A stretch of DNA of 64,000 nt from Branchiostoma floridae (lineage: Eukaryota > Chordata > Leptocardii > Amphioxiformes > Branchiostomatidae): NCBI RefSeq assembly GCF_000003815.2, contig NC_049996.1, forward strand, positions 7,976,012 through 8,040,011, given 5' to 3'. Position 1 is the stretch's first letter, and each line of letters starts with the position of its first letter. The position numbers were made by a program, and so were the translations under genes. Below the pieces are notes generated by a model. It saw nothing but the letters and a program-made list of their open reading frames with translations, did no database searches and was not told the DNA's origin. Shown in pieces: positions 1-12,419 of this stretch.

Positions 1-870
1 GTCGATGAGCACAATGAACAAGAAGGGAGCAAGGACATCACCCTGCAATACTCCTGTGGTGACTTGAAATGGGTCGGAGATGTTACCATCCACCATAACA
101 GCGCTTTTGGAGTTGTTATAAAGTACATTAATGGCATTGACAATTGTGAGCGGGATGCCGTAGTGGCGGAGAACAGCGAGCATAACCTTCCTATCGATCG
201 CGTCAAATGCCTTCTTGAAATCTATAAATGTGATGACAAGTGGCAATTGGTGAGTTTGGTAGGCTTCCATGATTCTCCGTAGGATGTGCGTTTGCTGGGC
301 ACAGCTTCTGCCTCGACGGAAACCAGCTTGGTTGCTTCTTAGGATTGGGTCTATGTGGCCTCTTATCCGCATTAACAGTATCTTGTTATAGACTTTAGCT
401 GCTATGGACATTAGGGTTATCCCTCTATAGTTGGTCATGAGGCTGAGATCCCCTTTCTTAGGCAAAGGTACAATAACATTTGTGATCCATTGGTCAGGAG
501 GAGTGAGTGTTACAAAGACCTCTTTACAGAAAGCATGTATCGCTCTGGCCATCACATCACCTCCCCCTCTAAGGGCTTCAGCAGTGATTGCACAGTCCAG
601 GCCTGGAGCTTTGTTGTTCTTCATGCTGTTTATAGCTCTGACTGTTTCCTCCAAAGTGGGCGGGTCGACACAGATGGGCAGATCCTGGTCTGCCAGTGGT
701 GGGAGGCCAGAAGTTTGTGGGACACTAACATTGTTCAGCAACTCCGAGAAATACTCCCTCCATTCAGCAAGGAGCTCGTTGTCGCTAGATGGGGCTGTAC
801 CGTCTCGCTTCTTTACCTTCTGGTTGGTTCTTCTGTTTTTGCCAGAGATTGAGTTGATAATTTTTTTACA
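1..870 (-). mobile_element. Non-LTR retrotransposon reverse transcriptase fragment, cut by left edge
   Basis: Read on the minus strand, an uninterrupted frame runs from about 870 down to position 1 and leaves the window. It gives, in order, a basic stretch, EWREYFSELL, NNKAPGLDCAI, WITNVIVPLPKKGDLS, NYRGITLMSIAAKVYN, FRRGRSC, FIDFKKAFDAIDR and TTGVLQGDVLAPFLF. These are the fingers and early palm motifs of a LINE-type reverse transcriptase. The YxDD catalytic box would lie beyond the left edge. Above about 855 the sequence turns A+T-rich and no longer resembles reverse transcriptase, so the copy appears 5'-truncated and no endonuclease domain is visible. The clade was not resolved. Absence of stops over about 280 codons suggests a fairly young insertion. 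Confidence 0.85.
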
Positions 871-1577
871 TACTCCTAATAAGAATAAATATGAAATAAA
901 CTCGAAAATGTAACAGATGTCATTCAAAAACCCGTGCGAAGTCTTTGAATGGGCTTTAAGCAACAAAAAAGTCCAGAATTACAGATTGCAATAAGTATAT
1001 CATTGAAATATCAAATAAAATAAGCGTACTTACCAAAGACGTACGACAACGGGATGTATAGTATAGATGCATCTCAATATAAGTTCTCAAAGTAAGGCCA
1101 CAGCAAGTAAGTTTTATAGATGATATATCAGCGTGCGCATTAATTTTCGTCTGATTTCAGAAAAAAAGCTTTTTTTTTCTTCTTCAGGGATTCACTATTT
1201 ACCATTACGATAACGTACCAAAATGAGCAAATGTGTTGTAGTCTTATGATTGTACATGTAGAAGTAACACATGTGAGGTACCCAGGACTGTAGTTGTAGA
1301 AATAAAACTTATTGGATAGTTGCAAAAGTGACACCAATATAGAAGCTTTAGTGTGTTTACCAACTTTGTTGGTGATGCCAGCCTACCACACTCTAATTCT
1401 TGTACAACATTCATCACGACTTAATGGTACCTAATTTTGAAAATGTAGCAAATTTTGGTTGTTTTTTCACCCATCTTGTTTTTTCTTGCCCTATCTCACT
1501 TTTTTTCAGTCTGAAGAGGATGTCTTGCATAAAATTTACTAGCCGTGGCCTAAAATAAGTTTATCCATTTGTTACAG
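871..1577. other. A+T-rich intergenic flank
   Basis: No coding frame, RNA gene or repeat was recognised. The stretch ends in an acceptor-like TTACAG immediately before the first coding exon of gene A, so an upstream untranslated exon of that gene may lie here or further left. Confidence 0.5.
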
Positions 1578-1579
1578 AT

Positions 1580-4500
1580 ATGGAGATTGTCGAGATTAAC
1601 GACTATTCTGATGGCCATATGAACGACCTTCCGAACAACCTTCGGCAGATCAGTGGCCAAAAGAAACATGGAGAACAAGGAATTGACATACACGTGGAGA
1701 GCACGTCACCCGTAGCTGTGTGTTTGAATGCAAATGCGATGTATGAACATAGTTCCTCCCTGCAACCCGAAACACAAGGTAACATCTTTCAAATTAATTC
1801 TACTAGCATAAGTACGGCAATGCCATGACTAAACCTCACATTGTTTTAAGCCTATCCCCACCTACTTTTACGTAGTATAATTGTCAAGCCACGCCTACTT
1901 GAACAATTGAAAGTTAGAAATTTACTTAAGATTTACTCCAAAATAATAAAATAATAAAAATAAAATTGATATTAGATTCATCATATTCCATGTTACCATT
2001 GAAATTGATATTGGCATAGCTATTATAATTTACTTATAACGAAAAAACATGTTTGGCTTTTCTTTGTTTAAGTGTCTTTGTTTGATAGCCCAATGAATAA
2101 TTTAACATTCCTGGTTTTTATTTATAAATTATAATTATCTGATGACGTAACTGGTTAAATTCAATGATTCTGTATAGTGTCATAATATAACAAAGTATGA
2201 TAAACTGTCACTCATATCTCGTCAATAGCTTTGAGTTTAGACACAATTGATAACAATAAGTCACTTTTTTTGTTAAATTGTTTTGTTAAGTACCTTCAGA
2301 TATTTTTAATTTAAACGAATGTTAACAAATAACTTTGTTAACATTCCGATGATGTTATAATAACCTCACAAACGATATCAAGAGTGATTAATACTGACAA
2401 AAAAATCATTCACTGCAAGTTGTTGCTCATGAACCTTGTCGTTCGAAATGATAAAGGGTAGCAAAAGGGGCAAGGATTCCCCAAAGGCCTGGTCTAGAAA
2501 ACAATAATGCATTTTAAATGAAGGCTAATTTTTACAAAAATTACACGTTTTGATTACCTGTCCGTTTGTCAGCTGATACAAGATAGTCGGAGATTTATCG
2601 TACAAGATGGTAACGCCGGAATTATAGAATATATTTTTTTATGTTTCTGACGCAGCGCATGTTTTTAGGCTTTAGATTACGATTATTTGTCTCACGCAAC
2701 AAAACATGACATCTCAGACGAGAGTAATTGTTCTGGGAGTTGAATCGCAACCGGTTTCTTTGATTATTAATTTTGAAAGCTTCAGTTGAAGGCTTGGAGT
2801 GAGCCAAAACTCGTTCTTCGCAGAAAGCGACCATAATATTTTTGTTTTTTATTTGCTGCAAGTAATGTCGTACCATAGCTTATATTGGAAAATTAACATT
2901 TAGGAGAACTCCTAGAAAACAACACCAATCAAATTGTTTCTCTTTTGCTGATATATTGTAAAATAGATAAAAAAATTTACAGTGTTTCTTCATACTTAAA
3001 CTTCTCAGCAGAATAATTGTAAATAGGAGATGTATAAAATATGCAAGAGCATTAAGAGTTCAGAGTCGAACTATGGTATCATCACGGTAGAGAATTGTAT
3101 GTCTTTCTCACATTGTCCACTTATTCTTCTAGTTCTGAATTATCCCTTATATTTATCCATTTTTTGTTATAGTGAATTTTTCCCTGACAATATATACGTT
3201 TTCAGCTTTTAAAAAAAAATGCTAATCAGCACTTTAGTTTAGAAATCAATAAGAAAATCTGCGTCGAATCCATTCGGACCCAGGAAAGAAAAGTCCGAAC
3301 TCTGCCGAAATCTTTTGTTTTCAGACAGTAAAATTTTATGTTTCTTCTAATTTTGTTTGCAAACATTAAACTTTTTTGTTAAAAAGTAAGGGGCTATACT
3401 GTGGAAAATGATTATTAAAGCGTTAGTTATGTCAGTGCCAAACGAGGTCCTTCTGATGTTTTGCATAATTATGATGTGCATGGGTTATTTACGCCTTAAA
3501 CGTTTTGTTATAGTCCCCTTACAATATTTAAGCGAAACCATTTTAATATTCATTGAACGAAACATTATTGTGTACGTCTGGCTCAAGTTTGGTCCCTTTG
3601 TTCCCAAATGTTGGTGTTTTTGGATCGTTTTTGAATGCACCCGTTAAAAGCAGTGCCGTTATTAGTTTCACAATATTTTGCTAATTAGGGTTAATTTGAT
3701 GTTATGTCATCGTTGGTTGGCTGGGTGGATAGTTGTGATATCGTGGTCAGTTTGACTGTTCCTTTTGATTGTCTTATAGGTTGAAGGTGGTTTGTTATGT
3801 AAGGGTGCTTTTCTCCTTGTTTAATTGGTCAAATCGACGCGACGATCAATGTTTTAGTAAATATAGACGTCGTTCTCTTATTGGTCGGTAAGATTGGCAG
3901 CATATTTTAGAACGACCTGTCCCGGAGTTTGCCTACAAACACGGTAGGATAATCAATTGTGGTTTTTCCTACAGATTCGAGATCGTATACCTCAGGCTAC
4001 CTCTTTTTCAGGCCCCAATGCTTTTTATTCTCCTTTTTTCTAAAGAGGATGAGACAGAAAGCAGGCACTGCTTATCAAGGTCTTCTCTTCATGCACATAA
4101 ACAAAATAAAGACACACATATATGACTACAAAACGCTAATAGATAACAAAGTCAAGAAGTTATGATAACAACATAAAATTTATTTTCAAATGTTATAGCA
4201 CTGATGTGTTTGTATTGTCAACACATGCATTTTAAAGCATTAGCGAGTCATCAAGCTTTCATGTCCTGGGTTATATCGTTCCATTGTATATATTTTCCGA
4301 TTCGATTTCAAAGATCTACCGGCAATTCCCAGCAACGACGGAGAAAATGATGGCTGCGCCGATCAGTCTAAAGCCAACGTATACAACTATATCGACAGTG
4401 ACGACATCAAAATATCAGGACAGCTAAGTAGGGACCAAGAAAGTGATGACCAACAGGCCGATAAAGAGGGAGACACTTCACATCCCAATAACGTCCAGGT

Positions 4501-7500
4501 TGACGCCTCTCGCTTGCGAAGCAACCCTCTCTACGTGCCCGGTGCGCTGCGAAAAGATGAAGACCGAAGTAATTCATTTATTTCATTCTCAAATATGACA
4601 AAATGCATTATACACGCTCTTAGGCAGAATTGCTTTCATAAATAACACTAGGAACAGTCATAAGTGTAAGCTACTAATTTCGTCAATGACTTGACGAGGA
4701 ACTGCACTTATGTGTTTTTGTTTTTTTAATGTCAAAATAACATGTTAATGATATTTAGACACGATTGCTAAGATAGCTGGATGAAAGAGTTAGAAGTAGT
4801 CAAAACAATGTTTTTTTTTCTAAACAATTAATAAGCCCCTGTACAAACACAGCTGCTTGACTGATGACATATAGCCTAGTATTGATATTTGTATAAAAGC
4901 TGGTAACATTCGTGGCGTGGGCAATAAATGCCAGCCGTGTGCTGACGGTGGCAACTACCATTCCCGTGTTGTTGTGTACATAGACAGGAAGTGGAGTTCT
5001 CTTCGGAGCTTGCGAAAAAGAGAACACCAGCTCCTCGACAGGGCACTAAGAAAAGCTCATGCTTTACGAAACCGTCTGACCGTTTCTGATATTCTTCAGT
5101 TGCTTGATCTAATTGCTATTAGTTTGCGTATATGGTTCACGATGTTTTGACTCCTATTATCTTAAATTTTGATAATTCTTTTCAGATTTGAGGAGGATCC
5201 TTTTGGAGACATGGTGTTCACCTTTCCGAGCCATAACCCGAGTTGTTTGTGCAGTTGCTATAATAATGGCCTGTGTTGTTGTTCCTGTCATATATCTCAC
5301 GGTGAATGTCTTTTGTTACTTTTACTTTGTAAAACTTTTTGTTATCAACTTATTTGAAACTGCATTCCAATGGAATTATTTTATCAATCATAACAGAAAG
5401 TTATTCCATGATTAGAACCCAGCTTTATATGATGATGTATTTATTGAATTATTCCCAAAAATTACATGAGTTTCAGGCAAGAAGTACAGTTAGCTTACAA
5501 AAAGCCTTCTCGTTAACAACATAAACATTAAACAAGAGTAATAAACAAAGTCAACATGCGTATATACACAATGGTTAACAAAAAGGTAAATTTAGAAATG
5601 TTTGTGGTGTTTATGTTTCTGCAGATCTTATAATTTTGGTTTAAATGTTCAAGATTTTTATAACAAAAACATTGAAATCCATAACCATCACTGCAGCTTA
5701 AGTAAAAAAAAAGTTTTGATTGTACATGTGTACAGGGTAATCAAGAAAATCCGTGGTACGAATCGACGTATTTTGACAACGTTTTGAGGGGCAACATAGT
5801 CTTAGGCCTTTAAATCATAGTGTTGCTACCTACACTACCAAAAATATTTCTTTCTTATTTTGCTTACCCCATGGACAATCCTTGTATGAAGACAGATATT
5901 CTTGCAGGAAGAAAATGTAGAATGAAATTAAAGCAAAACGAGAAACTACAAAAAAGGTTCTAGACAGTTAAGCAAAATCTTCTTATTTTTTATTATAAAG
6001 CAAGAAAAAAATTCTAGAAATTCTTTTTTTTTCTAACCAGATTAAACTCTAAAGAAATACAGTTTTGTTTTCTTCCTGGAAGATAAATTTTCTGTGAAGT
6101 AGCAAAAAAAGATAACAAGAAAAAGCATTTTTGGTAGTGTAACAATGCGCCATGATTTGTAAACTATGCTATTTACAAGCAGAGCATTAGTTTACGTCTA
6201 CCTAACCTGCACAGGTCCAGCAATATGAGCTGACGACAGCATCAACATCGCCAGATAATATAACTGACATTACAATCAATGGAACATCGGGCAGTGTAAG
6301 TGCCCTTGGGAAAGGCACTTTACACGAATTTCCTCACTATACTCAGGTGAAAATGAGTACCTAGCTTCGGCTAGGGCCGTCCCTCGGATAGGACGTTAAA
6401 TGGAGGTCCCGTGTATGGGGAGAGTCACACTCCATGCACGTTAAAGAACCCCCACACGTGCGATGGTGCGGTGTGAGATGGAACAAACCCTTCTGTCTGG
6501 AGTTGGTGATTCACTTCAAATCACCCGGATGGAGGCCTGGCGAACCTCTATACCGTATCAGCCACACGGTGATTTACCAGCGAAAGGGTATGTCACCCCG
6601 TAAGGGGCGTTATAACCCCGCCGTGTAAACATGTGCGAACATGTTCAGGGCTCCCTTGGAAATCAGTCATCTAGACTGAAGGGACTACCCTATAAGATCA
6701 ATCAATCAATCAACAGGTCCAGCAATATGAGCTGACGACAGCATCAACATCGCCAGATAATATAACTGACATTACAATCAATGGAACATCGGGCAGTGTA
6801 AGTACTTCACCAAGTGCGATACTGATATCTTCATACAGTTAAGTTATCTACGGTCGTTTTTTTCCCCAGGCTTTTTACTTTACCCCACCCCCACCCCACC
6901 CCAGGACAAATTGAAAAGCACGTAGGAAAGGCAATATGTTACTCCTGGTAAAATAAAACAAAACAAACAAACAAACAAACAAACAGACACGATGTTTGAA
7001 GTGAATTGATCTCCTCCTCCACCTTCTTCCGTTCGGTCTTTAGCCCGAATCCTACATCCCTTAGCCTGCCTGAGGGCTTCATTTATTTATTCATTTATCT
7101 TAAAGGGCGGTCCCTTCAGTCAGCAGACTGATTTCCAAGGGAGCCCTGAACCCTTCATAGACATCATGGGGCGACCAGAGGCAATCGTTACAATAGATAT
7201 CTTGAATAAGATAGAGAAACAAAACAGTACAATGCGCAAGAGGCCATGGATCCATGGAATGATCCAATCATGTAATGTCTAAACCATGCAGGGTACGGAG
7301 TGCCTCATATATTTCTAAAGAATGTGCTATTTCCTCTTATCCTATGGCTATTTACTTCATCTGCACAGGTCCATGTACGCGACCTGATGACAACATCAAC
7401 ACCGACAGATATGAAAACTGAAACCACTGGACTCAAAAGAACATCAGGCAGTGTAAGTACTTTACTTAGTGTGAAAAAAGATTTGTGCATTTGTTTTTAG

Positions 7501-9962
7501 TAAACTTTTAGTAGTTTTTCTCTAAGCCTCTGTATTTCCAAGCTTTAAATATCACCTTATAATGTATTTGGTCTCCAATTTTGTGCATGTCTGGATAACC
7601 AACGTGAAGCGGGCAGAAAGAGCATGAAAATGTTTTTACAGAGTATCATAAAATATGCATATACATTTTAGGACACTTATGCCGCTTAAATGGTTATGGT
7701 TATCAAAATATCCTCGGGGAACACAAAAACTCGTGCGCGCGTGCGAATAAAAAAGTTGCTTTTTTGTATAAAGAGATATAGAAGGTTATAATAATAAAAA
7801 AAGTCAAGCACGCGGAGTATCGTGAACTGTACAAAATCTTCCTTGACTTTGGATTGACTTTTGCAGATGCCATTTTACAAATGTGAGATGGTACTTCTTT
7901 AGCCCCAGTAATTAGTTTTTTTATCTTTTGTTTTGGACAGGATTCGGTACCTACGGTTGAAGTAACACAGTGGAAGACTGAAAATCCAGACCTGTCAGCG
8001 ACCCGAAAAGGTGTGGTACAGACAAAAGGTTTACAGTACAATTTTAAAAAGATTTACAGATCAACTCTAAATCCCTTACCTTAGAGAGAATTAGGTGCCC
8101 GTCTGTTGCTTTTACACAATTCAAGTTTGGTTACTAGTCAAAACAAAAGTTAGTGGGATTCTAATAAAATACAGCTTCCATGTGGTTAATGTACAAGCGT
8201 ACATTGTTGTGCTTCACATGTTTTAACAAATGGCTTTTTTACACACTCATTCACACCATTCCAGAAGAGGTGTTATTTTGTTTAACAATAAGTATATCCC
8301 CACACAGACAATGTATGACACGAAAGAATGCAAAAAACACATACTTGTTTATCTTTAGGGGGTCTTAACGTAAGGTGTTCACGGATCTGTAAGATATTGT
8401 TTTCGCTTATCAGTTTCAGCTGCAAGGTCCCGTTGCCAGGTTGGCTACAGATTCATCGAAACGACATGCATACGGTTTGGTTTGGAAGAGCTGCCCTATT
8501 ACGAGGCTTTACTGACCTGCGAAACGGAGGGAGCAACACTGGCTATGCCTAAGACAAAAGAACTGGACGTCGCTCTGAGGAACTTGGTTCTAACAGAACG
8601 CCAAAACCACAGTCATTGGATCGGCTTGAGAAAAAAGAAGGGGCTCAGGCGTCCAAAATATCGGTGGCAGTGGGTTGACGGATTTGTCTTGCGCAACTAC
8701 AAGGTAAAATAATGATGTTAGAAAAATTATCTTACTATCAGGCAAAAATTAAGTACCTGGACACTTTTATTCACGGAAATCAAAGTTGGCCAGAATGATA
8801 TTGCTTAATATCGCAGGCACAGACTAAATATGTATGTACTATTATGATAATTTTGAACATCAGACTGCCCATAATAATTCATCCCACCCTCAATTCTTCT
8901 CACCAAATAAATACATTAAATTGCACTTTACGTGTCATGACTTTGTGGAGCCTGCAACGCAGCTCACAAAAAATGTTGTGTTGACAAGCAAATTTTATAA
9001 TGTTTTTGTGTTTTTCAATTGTATATGATAAGAATTTTGAAGCACTTCTGGCCTATTACTAAAGTTTATTTCTGGAAGCTATATACAAATCCGTGTTCAG
9101 AACCAGCTGATATATTCACTGATGGTGTTTTTTGTTGTTTTCGTTAAATCCATTAAAATATATTTTACACTACAGACTATAATAATGGAGATTTTGTGTG
9201 TGTGTGTGTTATAACGACTTTGTCCAAGGCTGCTTTCCTATTTATCTGTTCCAAATCACTACCACACGAAATACAAAATTACATTATAACCTATTCGTTT
9301 AGTATTACGTTTCCTTTTTCGCTGTTGACGCAATCTTCTCATAGAATTGCTATTTTTTTTAATATTCACCTTCTTCATGAAATTAGTTTTTGTTTCTGCA
9401 TGTTGTGGTTATCGCAAGCTATTTTGTAACTGAGACTGAATTATGAACAATTCATAAAAGTTAAGAAGGTAGACTAATTTTGAAATGCAACGTGTGAAAG
9501 AAGAAGCAGTGTGTTCTTATGCCTTTGGGAAGATAGCTTTTTTTTTCGGTTACCAAACCGAACCTGACCTTCCTTTTCATAACTGTTACAAAGGGTATAT
9601 ATATCATGTAAGAGCTTGGATCTGGCTCAAAATATAAAACAGACGTCCTTTATTTAACATGCTGTTGTATATAGTTTAAGAGACTTGGACAGTTGAATTA
9701 GAACAGAATATTAGGTGAAAAATATTAGTATTAAGTGTTTTTGTTCAAATATTTTTGAGTAAGGCGCAGTTTAACATAAAGATGTTGTTTTTTGTCGTTT
9801 TTTTAGGGATGGAATCCAAGACGGCCCGATAACCACAGAAGGGTCAATGGAGTAGGGCAGCTTTGCGTGTCCTACTTTTCACGCGTCACTGGCTATCCTA
9901 TGTGGAACAATACTAACTGTCGATACAGAAACAGGTTTATCTGCCAAGCTCCTCTGGCATAA
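1580..9962 (+). CDS. Gene A: type II transmembrane C-type-lectin-like receptor
   Basis: I assembled nine exons by splice sites and phase: 1580-1778, 4314-4568, 5186-5301, 6215-6295, 6717-6797, 7369-7452, 7941-8010, 8420-8703, 9807-9962. They join in frame into 441 residues. Residues 1-166 form an acidic, Ser-rich cytoplasmic tail with NVYNYI and NPLYVPGAL tyrosine motifs. Residues about 167-189 (AITRVVCAVAIIMACVVV...) are a single membrane span with no signal peptide, so the protein should be type II. Residues 191-295 are a Thr/Ser-rich stalk made of small phase-0 exons. Residues about 297-441 are a CTLD split over two exons (ATLAMPKT, HWIGL, WQWVDG, MWNN, FICQ). Six CTLD cysteines fit the long form. 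Exons 4 and 5 are identical, caused by a SINE-like insertion between them; without the extra copy the product is 414 residues. The start is the first ATG, two bases after an acceptor. Ligand unknown. Confidence 0.85.
1779..4313 (+). other. Intron 1 of gene A
   Basis: A 2.5-kb A+T-rich intron bounded by CAAG|gtaaca and an acceptor ending AAAG before ATCTACC. I saw no exon, RNA gene or recognisable repeat inside it. Confidence 0.6.
5833..6139. mobile_element. MITE with CACTACC termini, TA target duplication
   Basis: Perfect 13-bp terminal inverted repeats (CACTACCAAAAAT at left, ATTTTTGGTAGTG at right) flank a 307-bp A+T-rich body, with TA at 5831-5832 and 6140-6141. A diverged, inverted relative lies at 42,700-42,998, and a truncated piece at 39,588-39,615. 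No transposase is encoded. The TA duplication suggests mobilisation by a Tc1/mariner-type transposase, which is inference. It sits in intron 3 of gene A. Confidence 0.75.
6211..6301 (+). repeat. 91-bp direct repeat, copy 1 (contains stalk exon 4 of gene A)
   Basis: The segment comprises ACAG, the 81-nt exon 6215-6295 and GTAAGT. It is identical, base for base, to 6713-6803. The exon encodes 27 residues in phase 0 beginning VQQYELTTASTS. The upstream flank (CTGC) matches the flank of the third stalk exon at 7369, so this copy keeps the original 5' side. Confidence 0.95.
6302..6712 (+). mobile_element. SINE-like element inserted beside a stalk exon
   Basis: The 411-bp insert starts GCCCTTGGGAAAGGCAC and contains GGACGTTAAATGGAGGTCC and CACGTTAAAGAACCC. 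It ends in a short ATCA microsatellite tail (about 6698-6712), as expected for a retroposed SINE. It is bounded on both sides by the identical 91-bp segment. A second copy of its 3' end lies in reverse orientation at 7078-7165. No coding capacity was seen. I do not assign a named SINE family. Confidence 0.75.
6713..6803 (+). repeat. 91-bp direct repeat, copy 2 (duplicate stalk exon 5)
   Basis: Identical to 6211-6301, including acceptor and donor. It follows the ATCA tail of the SINE-like insert directly. Its downstream flank (GTAAGTACTTCACC) resembles the flank of the third stalk exon at 7453 (GTAAGTACTTTACT), so this copy keeps the original 3' side. Exon 6717-6797 is 81 nt and phase 0, so including it adds 27 residues without changing frame. 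Confidence 0.95.
6885..6986 (+). repeat. Simple repeats: C-rich tract and (CAAA)n
   Basis: A CCCCA-rich run at about 6885-6903 is followed by a clean (CAAA)n microsatellite at about 6952-6986, in the intron between stalk exons 5 and 6. Confidence 0.8.
7078..7165 (-). mobile_element. SINE 3'-end fragment, reverse orientation
   Basis: The reverse complement reads CAGGGCTCCCTTGGAAATCAG, then CTGAAGGGAC, and ends in an A+T microsatellite tail. This matches the last 85 bp of the insert at 6302-6712. It is truncated at its 5' side, so it is an independent older insertion in the same gene. Confidence 0.75.
8420..9962 (+). CDS. Gene A CTLD exons (8420-8703 and 9807-9962)
   Basis: The first exon opens in phase 1 and encodes the N-terminal CTLD half: Cys pair RSRC/TTC, TCETEGATLAMPKTKELD, HWIGL and WQWVDG. 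The second opens in phase 0 and encodes GWNPRRPDN, GQLCVSYF, MWNNTNC and FICQAPLA, then TAA. The calcium/sugar motif that is usually EPN or QPD reads RPDN here, and the WND motif reads WNN. Classical mannose or galactose binding is therefore doubtful. The intron between them (8704-9806) holds only A+T-rich sequence and a short (GT)n at about 9195. Confidence 0.9.
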
Positions 9963-12419
9963 TATGAAAATCAGTAATGTCCCGTTTGCGAGCAAACAAA
10001 ACAGTCCTACACATTTGAACCGATGTGTCTTAAAGCAATGGATCCAAAAATACAATTCATTCAATTTCAAATTCGTAAAATTGACTCTTCTGCAACACTG
10101 TTATATTCAAAAGTTTTTTTTAAGCGCTACCTTTAACCATCTTCAGGGCGAAAGCGTTCCATGAAAAAAAAATTATTTTATCTAAATAAGACGCTAAAAC
10201 CAAAATTATACAATTTGGTGAGAGAACTTTTCCTTTAAAAATCCCAGAAGGAAAAATTGCATTGTAATATAGTACTCATATTACATAGCCCTGTAGACTG
10301 CCGTTACAAGATTCCAAAACAATTGTTTCCATTATAGGACATGTGGGAGTCAAAATTCTGCCCTTAAAATTGACCGACATTAACTAGCGTTATGTAAAAA
10401 ATAAAAGTAATGGGCCCAAAATAACACAGTTTTTTTTTAGTATTTTATTCAAAATACTTTGCTTTCTTGCTATATATGTTTCAGAGCGCTTAAAAATAGC
10501 CTTCTATTATACTTCAAGCACTATCCCTTTGTCTAACCTTACATATTCCTGTATATCCGTGTTGAGTGAAGCATTACAAAGGTCATCAAAAGTAAAGGTG
10601 CTATATCAATGAAAACGTTTGTGTCAATGTATCCCAATCTTCTTCCTAGAAATTTACATGTAAAGTCTATCATGCAAGATATGAGCCTATAGAGATGCTG
10701 AAATCACATCACCGAGGACACAATATAATTATATGTGTATTAATTTAACATAATTCAACTTTTAAAATTGTAAGGAGTTTCAATTGGATATCTTTTAAAT
10801 TTTTTTGATCTTCACGAGTCAGTTTCAATAGACCACTATAGCCATTATATAAGAAATTGTTACAAGTCAAAAGTTTTGTCTAGAGATGTGTATAAATTGT
10901 ATCATCAATATTCTCGACCAAAATCGGGTTTGTCAGTTATTATACCTTTAATCTATACAATCATGTACTTGTAAATAGAACGCTGATTGATTCAATTTCT
11001 ATTTGTACTAAAATGAAATAAGTCTGGCCATGGAAACACTTGCCATGGCGACGAAGTTTATGTATATATCAATGTACATTTGTTGTTGTTGGTGTTTTAC
11101 TATGATCCGATTCATTGTTTAATGATGACATGTTGCAAAGAGTTTTAACAGATTTTAACTAAATTGTAAATGTAAACGTGCGTGTCTATGAAGCCTTAGG
11201 GCTGCCATCAGAGACTTGTATACGTGAATTGTTTGAATAAACCTTCAATTATCATTATCATCATCAATATTTCTTGGTTCAGTGAGTGCTTGTGGGACGT
11301 TGCTGTGAGAATAAAAGAAAAACGTTTATTGTGTGTGACGAGACGAGTGTCGTATTAAAATCTTTTGAGTGGCCTACTTTAAGTATTTGCATCTGTAAAG
11401 ACTACTTTTTACGATTTTCTTTTTTATTTTTATTTAGGCTGTATAGATCAAAATAACTACTCCGTTCTCGAACAATATTGAGGGATATTTTTAATTTACG
11501 TTTGAGGCTGCCATCTTAAAATGTAGACCAAAATTTAAGTGCTTCAATGTTATCACTGTTAATTAACAAAAACCTTGTATATATTACAATCTTGTACCGA
11601 CCAAAGGAGCCCGAAAGATGCATTTTCTGTATGTTTGCAAATAAAAAAGGTGGCGACCGAGACATGAGTTTTGAATCCAATTCGCCCTCAGACATCATGG
11701 GCGTTGACCTCGCTAGAAATCTAGATGCCCCCCCCCCCCCCCAAAAAAAAACCCCACAAACGATAAAGTACACCTTTGTTCTCAGCTTGTTGCGCCGAAC
11801 CGTTCGTGTTCTTCGTAATTTCATCCAATCCTATGATATTAGAGTCTACATCTACATTATGGTGAATATGTTATGTACATACAGAATCCATTTGAATAAG
11901 TAATGATATATTGTAAACATATGTTTGCAAAACGAATGATATCGATGCATGCAATTTATATAAACTTTGCTAAGAAGATCATTATAAACAAAATAGATCA
12001 TCCACATCAAAGTCTATGTCATGAACATTGAGAACCTAGTACCTAAAAATCCCTGAATATTTCATGGAGGTATAATGATGTCTCTGAACTTTTGTTTATG
12101 ATGAGCTGTATTAAAAATTTGTATACCTGTAAAATATTGTTAATGCTGTCTCGAATGTGGGAACAAACTAAAAAGGTGCTCAAGCGCCTGTTTTGCCCTC
12201 ACCTCAGCATATAGAGTGACAAAGTTAGATAAGATAATGAAGCCCCCCAAGATACATGTTTGTGCATTTTGTGATAAAAATGACTTTGCATTATTAATAT
12301 CTCTACTGTAAGCCGCATGATGCGGGTCTTCTTCCTGTGTGCTCATCGTCCGTCGAGTAACAGATGGAACAGCACAGTGAAACCAGACTAGGCCACAAGA
12401 ACTCTTCACCAAAATAACT
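9963..12419. other. 3' flank of gene A and intergenic region
   Basis: A+T-rich sequence after the gene A stop. Possible polyadenylation signals are AATAAA within AAAAAATAAAAG near 10,400 and within TTGAATAAACC near 11,238, the latter just before an (ATC)-rich stretch. A poly-C/poly-A tract occurs at about 11,734-11,757. No further gene was recognised. Unit 1 of the large tandem duplication begins at about 12,420. Confidence 0.5.

Noticed and set aside
7703-8041. 112-codon minus-strand frame
   Set aside because: It is antisense to exon 7941-8010 of gene A and its intron; no domain.
9879-10070. 63-codon minus-strand frame
   Set aside because: It is antisense to the last CTLD exon of gene A.
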